Below, piece by piece: positions 12,641-24,132 of a stretch of 64,000 bases of DNA. Position 1 is the stretch's first letter, and the number at the start of each line of letters is the position of its first letter. The stretch covers positions 8,828,175-8,892,174 of the forward strand of contig CM019230.1 of the NCBI GenBank assembly GCA_009741485.1. Direction: 5' to 3'. Under the pieces are notes generated by a model. It was given only the letters and a program-made list of their open reading frames with translations. It was not told the DNA's origin and did no database searches. Origin of the DNA: Malurus cyaneus samueli (lineage: Eukaryota > Chordata > Aves > Passeriformes > Maluridae). The translations under genes were made by a program, and so were the position numbers.

Positions 12641-13198
12641 CAAATCCCCCATTTCCCCAGGGTGAGCCCTTTTCCCCCCTCTCTCAGCCCTGAGCCCTCG
12701 CAACGAGGGCTCTGACTGGAGCCATCCCCTGCTCTCCCGTGCCCCGTTTTTGGGTGTCCACTCTACATTTCCCAGGCTAATCCCTCCCCTCTCCTGTCAG
12801 GAACAGGAATCTTGCAGTTTAATCCCTCTCCTGATAGGCTCACAGTTCCTCCCTGAGCTGCTCTGCCCCCACAGATCTCGATCGCACCGTTTTACCCCTT
12901 CACGCTGGGCAGGGTGTTTCACTGTCGGAATGGGATTCACTGGGAAGGTTCCTCCTTCCAGAACTTCAGCAGTGCCTTGGAAGCAGTTGCACTGGGAACA
13001 ATGGCACATAATCCAGCTTTGGCAAAACACTTTTTCTGCAGGATGGAAGGGAAAAGAGCGAAATGAGGCATTTAATAATCAGTGTTTTTGAGCCGTAATG
13101 GCTTTATTTTAAAAGGAATCTCATTCTGGCCGATGATTTGTCTCAGCTCGGCAACAATCGGTGCAGGAGCTGCCACGGGCGGGGTGTCCTGTGGGGAG

Positions 13199-13500
13199 AG
13201 GATTGGGACGGACATGGATTGGGATTGGACGGGACATGGATTGGGACTGGGACATGGTGACTGGGACCATGGGATTGGGACTGGACACGGATAACCTGGG
13301 ATTGGGACACGGGATGGATGGACATGGGGATTGGACTGGACATGGATTGGGATGGGACCACGGGATTGGACTGGAACGGGATTGATTGGACACGGGATTG
13401 GATTGGGACACGGATTGGTATTGGGACATGGGAATTGGTACTGCGGACATGGGATTGGGATGGGACACGGGATGGACAGAGAATTGGATTGGGTCTGGGT
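13199..13500 (+). repeat. GGGATTGG/GGACATGG minisatellite in KLHL26 intron
   Basis: Irregular tandem array of GGATTGGGACTGGACATGG-like units, strongly purine- and G-rich on the plus strand. Unit boundaries slip by a few bases. Frames rich in Gly/Asp/Trp (plus) or Pro/Ser/Gln (minus) come from the repeat. The repeated GG and GGG tracts could in principle form G-quadruplexes, but that is inference. Confidence 0.88.
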
Positions 13501-13738
13501 GTCCAGAATTTCTGCCACTCCCTGCCCTGGCAGCTCTGCCTCTTCCCAGGAGCTCTGTCCTGTGCTCTGCCTCTGTTGCCGCTGCCAGTGGTTTAAAACT
13601 TCTCAGCAGCTGAATATTCCTCCTCGGTGCTCCTGTTTATGCAAGCTTATGTAAAGCCATGGCACGCTTCATTTCTGCCGGCTCAGAGTAAGATCCAGCC
13701 CTGGATTGATCCCCCCTTCCCCACCCTGAGAGAGCCAG

Positions 13739-14360
13739 GTGTAATAAAACCCCAATGATGGGTGAATAAACCCCAACTCGTAGGAATAAACCACAAGTTG
13801 CGTGGTGCAATAAACCACAATCGCATGAAACAAAACCCCAATTCATGGTGAATAAACTCCAGTTCGTGGTCAATAAAACTCCAATGTGAAAATAAATCCC
13901 AAATCGTGGTGAATAAACGCCCAAATCGTTGGTGAAATAAGCCCCAAATCGTGGTGAATAAAACCACAAATGCATGTGAAAAATAAGCCCCATCTATGGT
14001 GAATAAACCCCAATTTGGGACATTAACCCAAATTGTGGTGATAAGCCCCAAATTTGGTGAATAAACCCCAAATCAGGGGGTGAATAAACCCCAACTCACA
14101 TGAAACAAACCCCAAATTCATGTGAAATAAACCCATGCAGTGGAATAAACCCCCAATTCTGGATTTAAAACCCCCAAATCATGGTGAATAAAACCCCAAA
14201 TCATGGGTGAATAAAACCCCAATTGCCAGTGAATAAACCCCATCTGGATAAACCCCAAATCGTGCGGAATAAAACCCCAAATCGTGGTGAATAAGCCCAA
14301 AATCGTGTGAATAGCCCCAATTCTTGGTGATAAACCCCAAATCGTGCGGTGATATACCCC
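13739..14360 (+). repeat. About 22-bp AATAAACCCCAAATCGTGGTG minisatellite
   Basis: About 27 degenerate units around GAATAAACCCCAAATCGTGG fill the end of the intron up to roughly 55 bases before the acceptor at 14416. Indels are frequent. Because each unit carries AATAAA, the array presents many potential poly(A) signals on the sense strand of the KLHL26 intron. Confidence 0.9.
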
Positions 14361-14416
14361 AGGTGCCGAGGTGCCTCATCCCGTGTGTACCCTGGGTTGG
14401 TGTGTCCCACCCGCAG

Positions 14417-15997
14417 GCCATGTTCACTGGGCGGCATAGGAGGCCAGCCAGGACGTGATCGAGCTCAAGGGCATACCCGTCTCCGCCAAGGGCCTCAAAG
14501 CACATCATCTTACTTCGCCTACAGCGCCGAGGTGACGCTGGACCTCGACTGCATCCAGGACGTGCCTAGGCGCCTTCGCCGTTCTTCCTGCCACAGATGG
14601 TGCCGGTGTGGAGCTGTGCGAGGAGTTCCTCAAGTCGGCCAGAGCGTAACGTGCCTCAACATCGGCCAGATTGCCCACCACCTTCAGCCTGGCCTCCCTC
14701 AAGGATCGGGGACGCCTTCCACCTCAGGGCACTTCCTGCCAGATCTCGAGGAGGAGGATTTCCTGCCACCTGCCCCTGGAGCGCTGGTGTCTCGCTGCAG
14801 AAGCAAACAAGCTCAAGAGCTGCAGCGAGATCGAAGGCTGTTCCGCGCCGCCGCTGCAGCTGCTGCACAAGTTCGACCCGGCGCGCCGCGCCAGCGCCAG
14901 CCCGGTGCTCTTGCCACATCCGTTCCACGCTGATGGAAATCCTCGGAGCTGGTGGACAGCGTTGCAGACGCTGGACACATGGTGGAGAGCGTGCTGTGCG
15001 CCAGTACCTGCTGGAGGCCTCTCAACTACCAGATCCTGCCCTTCCGGCAGCACGCCATGCAGTCGCCAGCGCACGCGCCTATGCGCTCTCGGACGCGCCG
15101 TCGCTCTCACTTCGGCGGCACGCCCTACACCGACAACGACCGCACCGTCAGCCGCCAAGCTCTTCGCTGCCCGACGCCGGCGCCGCCAAGTCGCGAAGCT
15201 CACCGAGATGGAGGTGGGCAGCAGCCACTCGATGCGTGGCCGTGCTGACAATCGGTACCTGGTGGGCGGCAGCAGCTGCGTACCGCAGCGCTCGAGGCCG
15301 GTACGCGCTGCCTACCGCTACGACTCGCAGCCTGAAACCGCTGCCGCCATCCAGGCATGCAAAGTAGAGAGCAGGACTCCATTTCCAGCTCAACGTCTTG
15401 CGGGGCATGGTTACGGCCACGGCGGCCGCAAACCGCTCGGGCAGGCCTGGCCTCGGTGGAGCGCTACTGCCCTAAGAAACGAGTGGGGACATTACGCCTG
15501 CTCGCTGACAGCGCCGCACGTGGGGCCAACGCCGGGGCCACCGTGCAGGACAGCCTACATCTCGCGCGCTACGGCATCTCGGTGAGAACAAGAAGGCCGC
15601 TCACTGCTTACGACCCCGCCGCGACCAGTGGATTCAAGGCGCCCAGAAACGAGCCCAGGGTGCCGCACGCCACATGGTCACGCCAACGCCGCCGCGTCTA
15701 CGCCCTGGGCCGGCCGCATGGACCACGTGACCGCTGCTTCGACGGCTGGCCGTCGAGTACTACGTGGCCCGACACTGACCAGGTGGACGGCGCGTGAGCC
15801 CCATGCGTGACCGGACAGTCGGAGCCGGTGTGCCTGCTGGACAAAAGATTTACAATCGTGGGGCACAACTGCACCTCAACAACTCACCAGGCACTGCAGG
15901 TCTACAACACCGGAGACCGACGAGTGGGAGAGGACCATGCTTCCCGGAGTCGTTCGCCGGCATCGCACTGCGCCCCGGTCACCTCCCGCCAGGTTGA
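14417..15997 (+). CDS. KLHL26: KLHL26, main exon (BTB end, BACK, Kelch), many frameshifts
   Basis: This is the large 3' coding exon of KLHL26. Recognisable peptides appear in the right order but in changing frames: MFTG, ASQDVIELKG and YSAEVTLDLDCIQDV (end of BTB), VELCEEFLKSA, TFSLASLK, LPLER and NKLKSCSEI (BACK), DPARRASAS, NYQILPFRQH, FGGTPYTDNDRTVS, LTEMEVGSSHS, YRYDSQ, ASVERYCPKK, YGISV, FKAPRNEPRV, GRMDHV and VSPMR (Kelch repeats), and FPESFAGIA near the C-terminus, with a TGA at 15995-15997. The order and span match the family's usual length. I count at least eight frame changes. Base errors in an unpolished read explain this better than pseudogenisation, since intron, exon ends and overall order are kept, but a decayed copy cannot be excluded. 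The frame cannot be translated as one protein from this sequence. Confidence 0.88.
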
Positions 15998-17535
15998 CGG
16001 GGCCCCAGGTGACTGCGGGGGACACTGTGGGGACAACTGTGGGACACTGCGAAGGTGGTGACAGAGGGAAGGAGGACGCAGCCCATCTTCTGCCCACAAA
16101 GCCCCTGCTCTGCTGAGTCCTGCAGGTGCCCTTCGCACCGGCAGAACTCGGGCTGAGCAGAGTTCCCGCTGGGGAAAAAAGCTTCCCTCTGCTCTTTCTC
16201 TGCTTTTGTTGTGGGGCTTTGCAACTTTTCCTATTTCTGACGGCGTCAGGCGACCGCCTCAACTGCGCACACCGTCGAGTGTCGTGGGGTCTCCTCCCAG
16301 GAGACATGGGTGTTTTTATCCACAGCACCAGAAAAAGATAAAAAAAAGCATCGCGTGCGCTCGGTCGTTTTATAGCAAACAGAAACCAAAACCTGTGCAA
16401 ACACTACCTCCAGAAGCAATAAAGGGACGGTGGAGACTGCAGGAGGCTCGGCGTGCGTGCGGGTTGAGAGCACATATCCTGTTTTTTCAAAGGTACTTTT
16501 CCTCTTTCCCTCCTGGAAAAGGAATATTTTATCCCTGCACACTCTGGTCTCCGTTGCTCGACCACGCGCGATCCTCGCCCTCTCAGCTGCTCCGGAGCAG
16601 AAAATCCCCCTTAATTGCGTGCGGGTTGCACAAACAAAAGAAAGCTTAATTATGTATAAACACAGGATGATTGCGTTGGAAGTGCAGAAAATTGGCTGCC
16701 CTGCAATAAGAGCTCGCAGCCGTCCAGCATGAAGCCAAGAGCTCCTGCCAGTTCTGGTCGCGATTTACCTTTTCCATCCCCCCCCCCCCGCCAACGCCTC
16801 CATCCCCGACTCTTCCTCCAGGAAAGGAGTGGTGCTACTCCTCCAGCACGGAGAGTTTCTCCTTGCCACCGGAATCGCTGCCTGGCACCCAAAGCCATGC
16901 AGCCCCAGTGGAATGTGGTTTGTCTTTGTGGTGGTATTTAGAAATTCGGAGATTGGTTTAGCATGCATCTGGCGTTTTTGTACAATCCTCACGCACAAAA
17001 CACTTCCTGAACTTCCCTCCAGGCCGTTCCCTGTTTCATTGATGAATATGAATTGAGAAAAAAAAAAAAAAAAATTCTGCTTTTATCAGAATTCTGTTTC
17101 CAAGGGCTTGTTTTGTACCTGTGTCAGCTTGGGGGGTGCGCACGGTTCTCTTTGGTAAGAAAAACCGTCGCATCTGCGTTGAAATAAATCCTGGGTGTGA
17201 CCTTTTCGTGACAATTGCGCTGGTGTTGCGTGTGCTGAGGGTCCGGAGGGGGCTGTTGAAAGCAGGAGATCCACGAACTCGAGATTCTGGAATCCAGAAT
17301 CGAGCACCTTTTGGGTGCCGGCACGGGCGCTTCACGTTTCCGGGATCGGATCAGTAGCGGAATTCCGTCCTCCTGCCCGTTTGTCCATTTGCCAATTAAA
17401 GAAATCGAAGGGAAATGTGTGGGAATCTGGAGCTGGGGGGCTCTGAGAGCAGGGAACTGAACTTCGATGCTCCTCTCATCCAGGAATGGATGCCAGACTG
17501 TCATAAAAAACGGGCGCTCCTCCTGTGCCCATTCC
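15998..17535 (+). other. KLHL26 3' flank / likely 3' UTR and downstream DNA
   Basis: No further Kelch residues occur after the stop. An AATAAA at 16418-16423, about 420 bases after the stop, is a plausible poly(A) signal. Beyond it the sequence holds a C run near 16780 and a 16-base A run near 17057, but no gene that I can support. Confidence 0.5.
16418..16423 (+). terminator. Candidate KLHL26 poly(A) signal AATAAA
   Basis: Canonical hexamer about 420 bases downstream of the KLHL26 stop, on the same strand. Supported by position only; no transcript evidence is available. Confidence 0.35.
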
Positions 17536-17612
17536 CTTTCCCTTCCCTTCCTTCCCTTCCCTTCCCTTCCCTTCCCTTCCCTTCCCTTCCTTCCTTCCTT
17601 CCCTTCCTTCCT
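17536..17612. repeat. (CCCTT)n / (CCTT)n microsatellite
   Basis: Pyrimidine-only run of CCCTT units turning to CCTT, about 75 bp. The Glu/Lys/Gly frame on the minus strand is its translation. Confidence 0.95.
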
Positions 17613-17673
17613 GTCCTGGTCCGTGACCAAGTCAGCGTGATCCGTGTCCTCCTTCTGCCTCTTTCCTCCGCAG

Positions 17674-17716
17674 CTGTATCAACTCTGGGTTGCATTCCAA
17701 CTACCTCCGCATACAG
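17674..17716 (+). CDS. Possible 43-base exon, unrecognised
   Basis: A pyrimidine-rich tract ending CCTCCGCAG (17665-17673) precedes 43 bases that end CAG before GTGAAC. One frame reads INSGLHSNYLRIQ. It is too short to assign to any family, and the sequence after it turns into unrecognisable DNA, so a partner exon cannot be found. A chance match to splice consensus is quite possible. Confidence 0.2.
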
Positions 17717-17739
17717 GTGAACAATTCTTATGAGCTTCA

Positions 17740-20060
17740 CAGAAACAGAGAGACCGAGGAGGATCTAGAAGCTTGCATATGATACTATCATTCACATCAG
17801 ACCTGAGGGCGGAGGAGACGGAGGAGAAGATGAAGGCGTCCTCTGGCCAGATTGTCAGAAATTCGTAGTCGAACTTTGCTGGAGACTTGGTCCGGTGGAA
17901 GCGAAGTCGTCCGAGCGACCTAGCCATACCCTCAGAAAAGGACGAAAATTGCCATCCCTCGTGCCTTGCACCTTTGGAGTGGTGCACTTTAGTCCCGAAT
18001 GTGCAATCATATTTGGCGTAAGAAGTCTAGAGTTACAGTGGGCGCTCTCCGCGCTGGCCACCGGTTCGGCGCGGACTCGCGCTCGCCGTTCCAGCGCTGC
18101 AGGTGGACAGTCTCACTCAGGCACATCCGTGGAGTTGTTGCTGTGCTCTTTGCGCAATTCGAAGCACAGTGTTCATAAAAATACCTCCCATCGTTGTGTT
18201 CTAGTCTGAATTCTAAACATGCTCCTTTTTTCCGCTATACAAGACAATGGAGAACCTATCGGTAACTGCCTGCGCCTGGCCACATCAGAATACTGGCTGT
18301 ATTGGTGACTGACTCATCGCGTCTACATACCTTCCGCGGCGTGCAAAAATCTGTTTTTCCGTAGGTGTTAATCTCGGCAGTTAACTCTCTAGTTGGTATA
18401 AGAGCAACATCCCTGTCTTATCTGACGTACCTACTCCGTCTGCGTATTCCTAGGCAATCCATGTAGAAAGAGACGTGAGCTCTGAGGTGCTAAGATGCCC
18501 AACACGCAATTCAAGAGCTGCGACGGTACCAGGGTTGTGTGATTTGGGTGGTGAAGACTCCTGCGTGGGGCTCGCTGGGCGAGCCCACACGGGAGAGAGG
18601 GGATGAAAAACGCGCAATGCTATGACACAAGATAGATGAGTTAAGACTCGTCCTCTGATGCGTCCAAGCTCGTCTCATCCCTTATGGAGGCTCAGAGATC
18701 GGCACAACTCTCCCTATGAACCATCTCTCAATAACTCTCCAGCTCAACATGACCTGTGGCATGCGGGATGCCCATTACATGGCAGGGAGTGCACAATGAG
18801 ATCACCCTCAGCCTTGAAGATATGTCATATAGGTAGGGAGGCGCGAGAAGAAAATGCAGTGGGAAGCAAACTCCATCCTGATCCTCAAGTATTGCCTCCA
18901 TGTCTCGCTGCCATGAGGAGTTAAGAGCAAAGAGCCACAAGGGGAAACATGAGGAAGCCGGAAAGTCTACCTCCCCGCTTCGCAAGCTAATTCACGTCAT
19001 CTCTTTCTTGTTCTTGTGAGAGTTGCTCCCATTCTTGAACAATCAATAGTGGGAACACGTGTACGAATATGTGATGGGCGAATGTTGCGGTGGGCTGATA
19101 GCTGTCGTGAAATGCTTATGTGCATCGTGTGGCTGGTTCCCAGCTCCTGCTGGAGATTGAGGCAGGACCAAATATCTGGTGATCTAAAACTGCTATGATA
19201 GGAAGACCTACCCTCAAACAATTGTCGCTTCTAGAACCCATTTACTGAAGGGCGTAGCAGGGGTGGAAGCTGCGCGGAGAGCTGCTGCCGCAGGGAGATA
19301 CGCTCCTGATAAAATGTCGCAAATCCGGTTGCTCAAATCATAGTCAACGTGCTCTCAGAGCTCGGAGTGATGCCCAGAGACCCATATACCACAATGCCAT
19401 AGGATTCAAGGTGAGGTCTTCGTGCCACAACTAGAACTCGAGGAGTGGTATCTAGTTCTCTGTATAACTACCTGTTTTTGTCCTCCCTAAGTGTGCACAA
19501 TTTATGGGTGAGTTTGTCTCTCTGTTTCCTGTTCCCGCCTTGCCTCTGTTAAACTTCAGGGGAATGCAGCAAATTCCAGATCATACGGTGACGTACTCAG
19601 GGCCGATGGTCAGAGCAGACGTCTTCATATAATACATACAGATAAACAAGCAGAGTGAGTACCATGGGATGTTGTGCGCATGAAGGTGGTAATGCTCTAT
19701 TGAATACCCGGTGCTTGGTTATCTGTCGATTGTAATCTATGTGCCACAGTATATAAAGACCATGTTTAGACTAAAAAGCCCAAGTGTTCTCTGATGAGAG
19801 AACACTCAAGCTCCCTCGTGTGCCACCTTCTCACAAAACGCCAGACCTCACTTGCTAGGGCAGTAGTTCATAATATAAGTATCCTGAATGAACACAATTG
19901 ACTCAGTGCTTTAATGGCATTAAACTGAATTTTTGAAGTCGCTCTAGAACTATGTCTCTATGTATATATAAAGAATCTGATTATTAAGATAGGGCTATGC
20001 GTTGCAAGTGCATCTGAGAGAGGCGATCAGCTGGTGAATAGTCTACATCCCTAATGGCGT
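17740..20060. other. Unrecognisable, random-like sequence
   Basis: About 2.3 kb without repeats, transposons, exons or the homopolymer-rich texture of its surroundings. CG dinucleotides are frequent although overall GC is near half, which is unlike ordinary bird non-coding DNA. The longest frames are short and lack any pattern. Recognisable bird-like texture resumes at about 20060. My reading is poor consensus from a very low-quality read, not biology. Confidence 0.55.
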
Positions 20061-21139
20061 CCTCGACCTTTCCAGAGGCTGCGCTCGATCCACTGTCCAC
20101 TTCTCCCTTTATCCCAAAAAACCCAGATAATTCACACAGACGTGGCTGCCAGCCCTGGAATTTTAACAGCCGTGGAAAAATCCCAATTTCCTTGCATTGA
20201 GACAGAATGGTAGACACGCCTCCCAGCAGCTCCCAGTTAGGAACTGTCTGCCTTTCCTGTGGAACCACATCCACTCCCGTGGCGACATTCCAATTCCACG
20301 GCCGCGATTAATGCTGGAGTCAACCGAAACTCCCGCAACTCGGACATACCTCAGGGAGAGGATTATTGGACCAGACCTACTGTCAGGATGAATAAACATG
20401 TTCCCCCAGTAAAGCGTTCTAATTAATGATTTTAGTCCAGTTGTGTATGTTGCAGAAACTTATTTACAATTATTCCTTTCCATGGCCTGCAAGAAACAAA
20501 GAGACGCGATGGATTTCATCACCCTGGCTCTTAGGTGCGCCTGCGCAGGAGGGAATGTGGCCGTGAGAAATCCCACTCTGGAGGGCTGGAGAGGGAGCAG
20601 AAACTGGCTGTTCTGGCCTCCAATACCTCCAGAGTTCCATCCTGGGCCCAGGCGACAATGTTCCCAGAGCCCCTCCCCTTTGGCGTTTATTCATGGTGAT
20701 GACGGCACAGCTAGCATTTTCCCAAAACTCCTCAGAACTTTTCTGTTTGTGGTTCCCAGCCATCACTGAGCTCCAGGGATGCATTTGGTGCCTGCTCAGC
20801 TTGAGTGTCTCGACTCCCATAATAAACGTTCTCAATATTATTGAGGGCTGCTCTACGATTTTATCGCTCCAGCATGGAGAGTCCCAGTGGAATATAATGC
20901 AAAATTTTGCTTTTTAGCTGGGAACTGCTTGCTGGTGACGCTTGCCACCTGAAATCAGCCCCAGGTTGTCAGCACAAAGGTAGCCCTGAAAGATTAATGG
21001 AGTAACAAAGCGATTCCCATCCCCTAGGAGGGTGTGTCCAAGGCAAGATTGGAGCACACCCTGGGACGTCGAAGTGTCCCTGCAAGGAACAGCTCCCAGG
21101 CCCAAAAAACCAGGAATTCTGCAGGGCTGCCTCCATCCT
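20061..21139. other. Non-coding stretch, nothing recognised
   Basis: Normal-looking sequence with a local GC-rich part (20520-20700). Frames of up to about 120 codons exist on both strands over 20440-20840 but show no domain features. No RNA gene or transposon is identified. Confidence 0.45.
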
Positions 21140-21345
21140 GCTGAGGATTAGGTTTAGGGTTAGGTTTAGGTTAGCGTGGACAGGATTCCCACATGGATTC
21201 TCTGCCATTTAAGGGTTAGAGTTAGGATTAGAGTAGGGTTGTAGGGTTAAGGTTGGTTAGCGGTTAGCATGTGGCAATTCCTCACATGGCGTTTCTCTGC
21301 GCTCATTAGGGTTACAGTTAGATTAGGTTTAGGTTAAGATGGGGT
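21140..21345 (+). repeat. Degenerate TTAGGG-like (telomere-type) patch
   Basis: Three clusters of TTAGGTTTAGGGTTAGGTTT-like sequence are separated by stretches of about 45-50 bases that resemble each other (each contains a CACATGG or CAACATGGGATTCTCT-like core). This gives a higher-order unit of roughly 100 bp. The repeat is imperfect throughout. It could be an interstitial telomeric sequence, subtelomeric DNA, or an unrelated minisatellite. Confidence 0.6.
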
Positions 21346-22140
21346 TAGGACGGACCAATTCCAACATGGGATTCTCTCCTCCCCTCCTTTCGGGGTTGTC
21401 CCCCATTCTCCCTCAGCCCCCCAGAATCCCTTTCTGCACCGAGCCACGCCCTCGGCCGTACAGGATTGGAAACTGAAACCTCCACAGTTAATGGCACCAA
21501 GAGCCGAGGGGGCGAAACCTGAGAATTCATCACTTCCCAGTCATCGCTGTTTTTGAAAGTTATTGGCTGTTTAATTTTCAGAATTTCTCCAGCGGAACCG
21601 GGAAGCGCGGTTGAACTCCCGGAAAGGTATCAGGGAAGATTTCGACCCCACACGGAGCCGAGCCAACCTTCCGTGCTGGAGGAGTGGGCTCAGCGTGCAC
21701 CCTCTGCAATCGAGGACATTCGCAAATAAAGCAATCCCGCAGTTCCAATCGTGAAACAAGAGAACTGGCTAGAAACATACTGCAAGCACGGTCGAATGCG
21801 AGCCCGGGCAGAAATACGGTGGCCTGGAGATACCTCCCGAGAAATGGGAATGGCAACAGGAACATAAGTAGTGGAAAGGTGTGAAAGATAACGAAACAGG
21901 CTGCTGCCAGGCCAAAAAAAAAAAAAATAATAAGAAGCATAAACCAAATATAAAAACAAACCAGCCAGGGCACCGATCGCAAGCATCAAAGCTCTGTGCC
22001 GAAGCGTCGCACCTGCCCGTGGCGAAAGCGTGGGCGGAGAACGGACAGAGGGACGCCCGAGGAGCGATCCCGGAGATAAACACGAGCGGGACCGCGCTCC
22101 CCCCCGAGAGGAGAGGAAGAAAAGAGAGAGACTCCACATA
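21346..22140. other. GC/CpG-rich stretch, nothing recognised
   Basis: Includes a CG-rich part (21975-22130) and an A run at 21916-21928. Minus-strand frames of 130-150 codons are open but look like artefacts of composition. Composition changes sharply at about 22140. Confidence 0.45.
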
Positions 22141-23937
22141 TGACATTAGAGTTCTAATAGCTTTAGAGATGTTAGTGTTTAAACCTGAAAAGTGCACATT
22201 TTATTTTTTTTTTTAATACAGTAAAGAAATAGTAGAAGTTAGGCAAAACCTTGCTAAGATTTGTGTGACAAACTACCCCTAAGCAGCAAAGCTGTGGTTT
22301 GTAGTTGTCTTTTTTTAGATAATACAGCTCTGAAGTGCTCTGGAGAATTTTAGACCTCAGGTGTTGGGAGCCAATCTCTCCATCACTGAGATTTCCAGAG
22401 CAAATGGGCATGAAAAGCCCATAGGAAAAGCTCTGGAGCTTTCTATAGGTTGTGATGTTCTTTGACACTTAAAATGCTCTGAGAAAAAATTTTGTTTTGG
22501 AAGAAAATCATGCATAATAATAAAAGATTGTTTTGAAATTGCTTTTGATTGTTTTGTATGGAAGATAAGGGAGGGAGAGGTGCTGTTTAAGGATGCAATC
22601 TCACCTCTCCTGCAGTGCATGCTGAAGGCAAATGCAATCTGAGCTGACAGGAGGTGTTATTTAACACCGAGGATATCAGTCTTTGACCCTGGGAATTCAT
22701 GGCAGGAATGGTTTTGCTCAAGAACTGCTCTGGGGAGTGCAGAGGGGGAGGCAGATGGTCCAGATTTCACAGGAGCAAACCCTGGGAAGGTTCCCCTGCC
22801 CCAGTTCAGTAATGTCTGAGCCTCAAGGGGTTTGTGTTTCTGAGTGCAGGACAGCTCCACCACAGAACTGGAACCCCAAACGTCCCAAAGGCATCACACA
22901 CAGCCCCCACTGCAAACATTCCTCACTCGTGCACGTTGGGACAATGATTTCAAGATGGTTTCAACCACAAAATGAAAAGTGAGGGGAATGAGTGCACTGG
23001 TACCCTCCAGTCCGCATGGGCTCCTAATCCTCAGGGCAGCAATACAGACAATATTCAGCCCTGCAATTTCTCCTTCCCCCATCCTCTGAGGGCTCATTTA
23101 TGCTGGATATCATCACTGCCCATGGTTAATGAGGCACTCTGGGCTGCATTGCTGAGATTGTTGAAAGGAGCAGTCTGCTTCCAAGTATGAGGCACCTTGA
23201 AAAGCACCAGAACACAAAACATCTCCTGGAGCTGCTGCTCTTCATCCCCTCCCGTGGGCTCCAGGCTCAGTCCAGAGAAGGTCTCACAAACACCAACCCT
23301 TCCCTTTCAGCTCTGACATCTTTGTGGCATCTGCAGGCCAAGCTCAGCCCTCCCTCATTCCTAGAATAATACTGTAAGAGGGATAAGACAGATGTGCTCT
23401 TAAATAATATTAACTAATATCAAAATTCAGATTGTGAGGCCAAAATTACTCCCAGTGAGAGTAAATCAGCCATATTTCCTTGATTTGCCAGTCAGGCAGT
23501 TAGACACAATTCTTGTTTGAGCACAGCAAAGCAGTAGATGCAGTTGAACACAGCTGTTGAGCTATGATCACTCTTTCCAAGGCAAAACCACACCAACTTC
23601 CACGTGGTGATGATTCTGCCATTCCTGGGAGCTCACTCATCCCACCTGGCAGCGCTGAGAGGAGCTGTAACTCTTGATCCTTCTCCCAGAAATGACTGCA
23701 CTCACAAAAGTGCACACTGAAGGGAAAGGAGAACGAATTTTTCCTCCTTTTCTCAGGATTGCTGTCTGGCTTATTCCTTCCAGGACCAAGTTTCAGCAAA
23801 TCCAAGAATTTCTGACAATGCAAGAGCTCATTTTCTAGTCCTGCCCTCAGGTTCTTGATGAAGATTTCATTCAAGCTCTGTCCTCCTGGTCTTCTCAAAT
23901 TTAAAGAATTTTAATGGAGGTGTTTGAATGCACAAAT
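22141..23937. other. AT-rich non-coding stretch
   Basis: Starts at the composition change near 22140 and has a T run at 22205-22215. No exon, RNA or transposon is recognised; frames are short and overlap on both strands. Confidence 0.5.
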
Positions 23938-24132
23938 TGGGGGGAAGGGAAGGGAAGGGAAGGGAAGGGAAGAGGGAAGGGAAGGAAGGGAAGGGAAGGG
24001 AGGAAGGAGGGAAGGGGAAGGGAAGGAGGGAAGGAGGAAGGGAAGGGAAGGAAGGAAAGGAAAGGAAAGGAAAGGAAAGGAAAGGAAAGGAAAGGAAAGG
24101 AAAGGAAAGGAAAGGAAAGGAAAGGAAAGGAC
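23938..24132 (+). repeat. (GGGAA)n to (GGAAA)n microsatellite
   Basis: About 190 bp of pure purine sequence: first GGGAA/GGAAG units with some disorder, then a regular (GGAAA)n half from about 24050. Gly/Lys/Glu-rich frames of nearly 90 codons in all three plus frames are repeat artefacts. Confidence 0.97.

Larger units (their letters stand above)
12161..14416 (+). other. KLHL26: KLHL26 intron between BTB-encoding exons
   Basis: The donor GTAGAA at 12161 and the acceptor CCACCCGCAG ending at 14416 bracket this interval. It holds a CR1 fragment (12306-12640) and two minisatellites (13199-13500 and 13739-14360), with unremarkable GC-rich sequence between. No other exon is needed between the flanking KLHL26 residues. 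Confidence 0.65.

Noticed and set aside
15057..15251. Short high-GC frames on the minus strand within KLHL26
   Set aside because: Shadow frames of the sense coding sequence.
14417..15997. KLHL26 as a decayed pseudogene
   Set aside because: Exon borders, order and length are kept and the breaks look like read errors; kept as a gene with a note, pending accurate reads.
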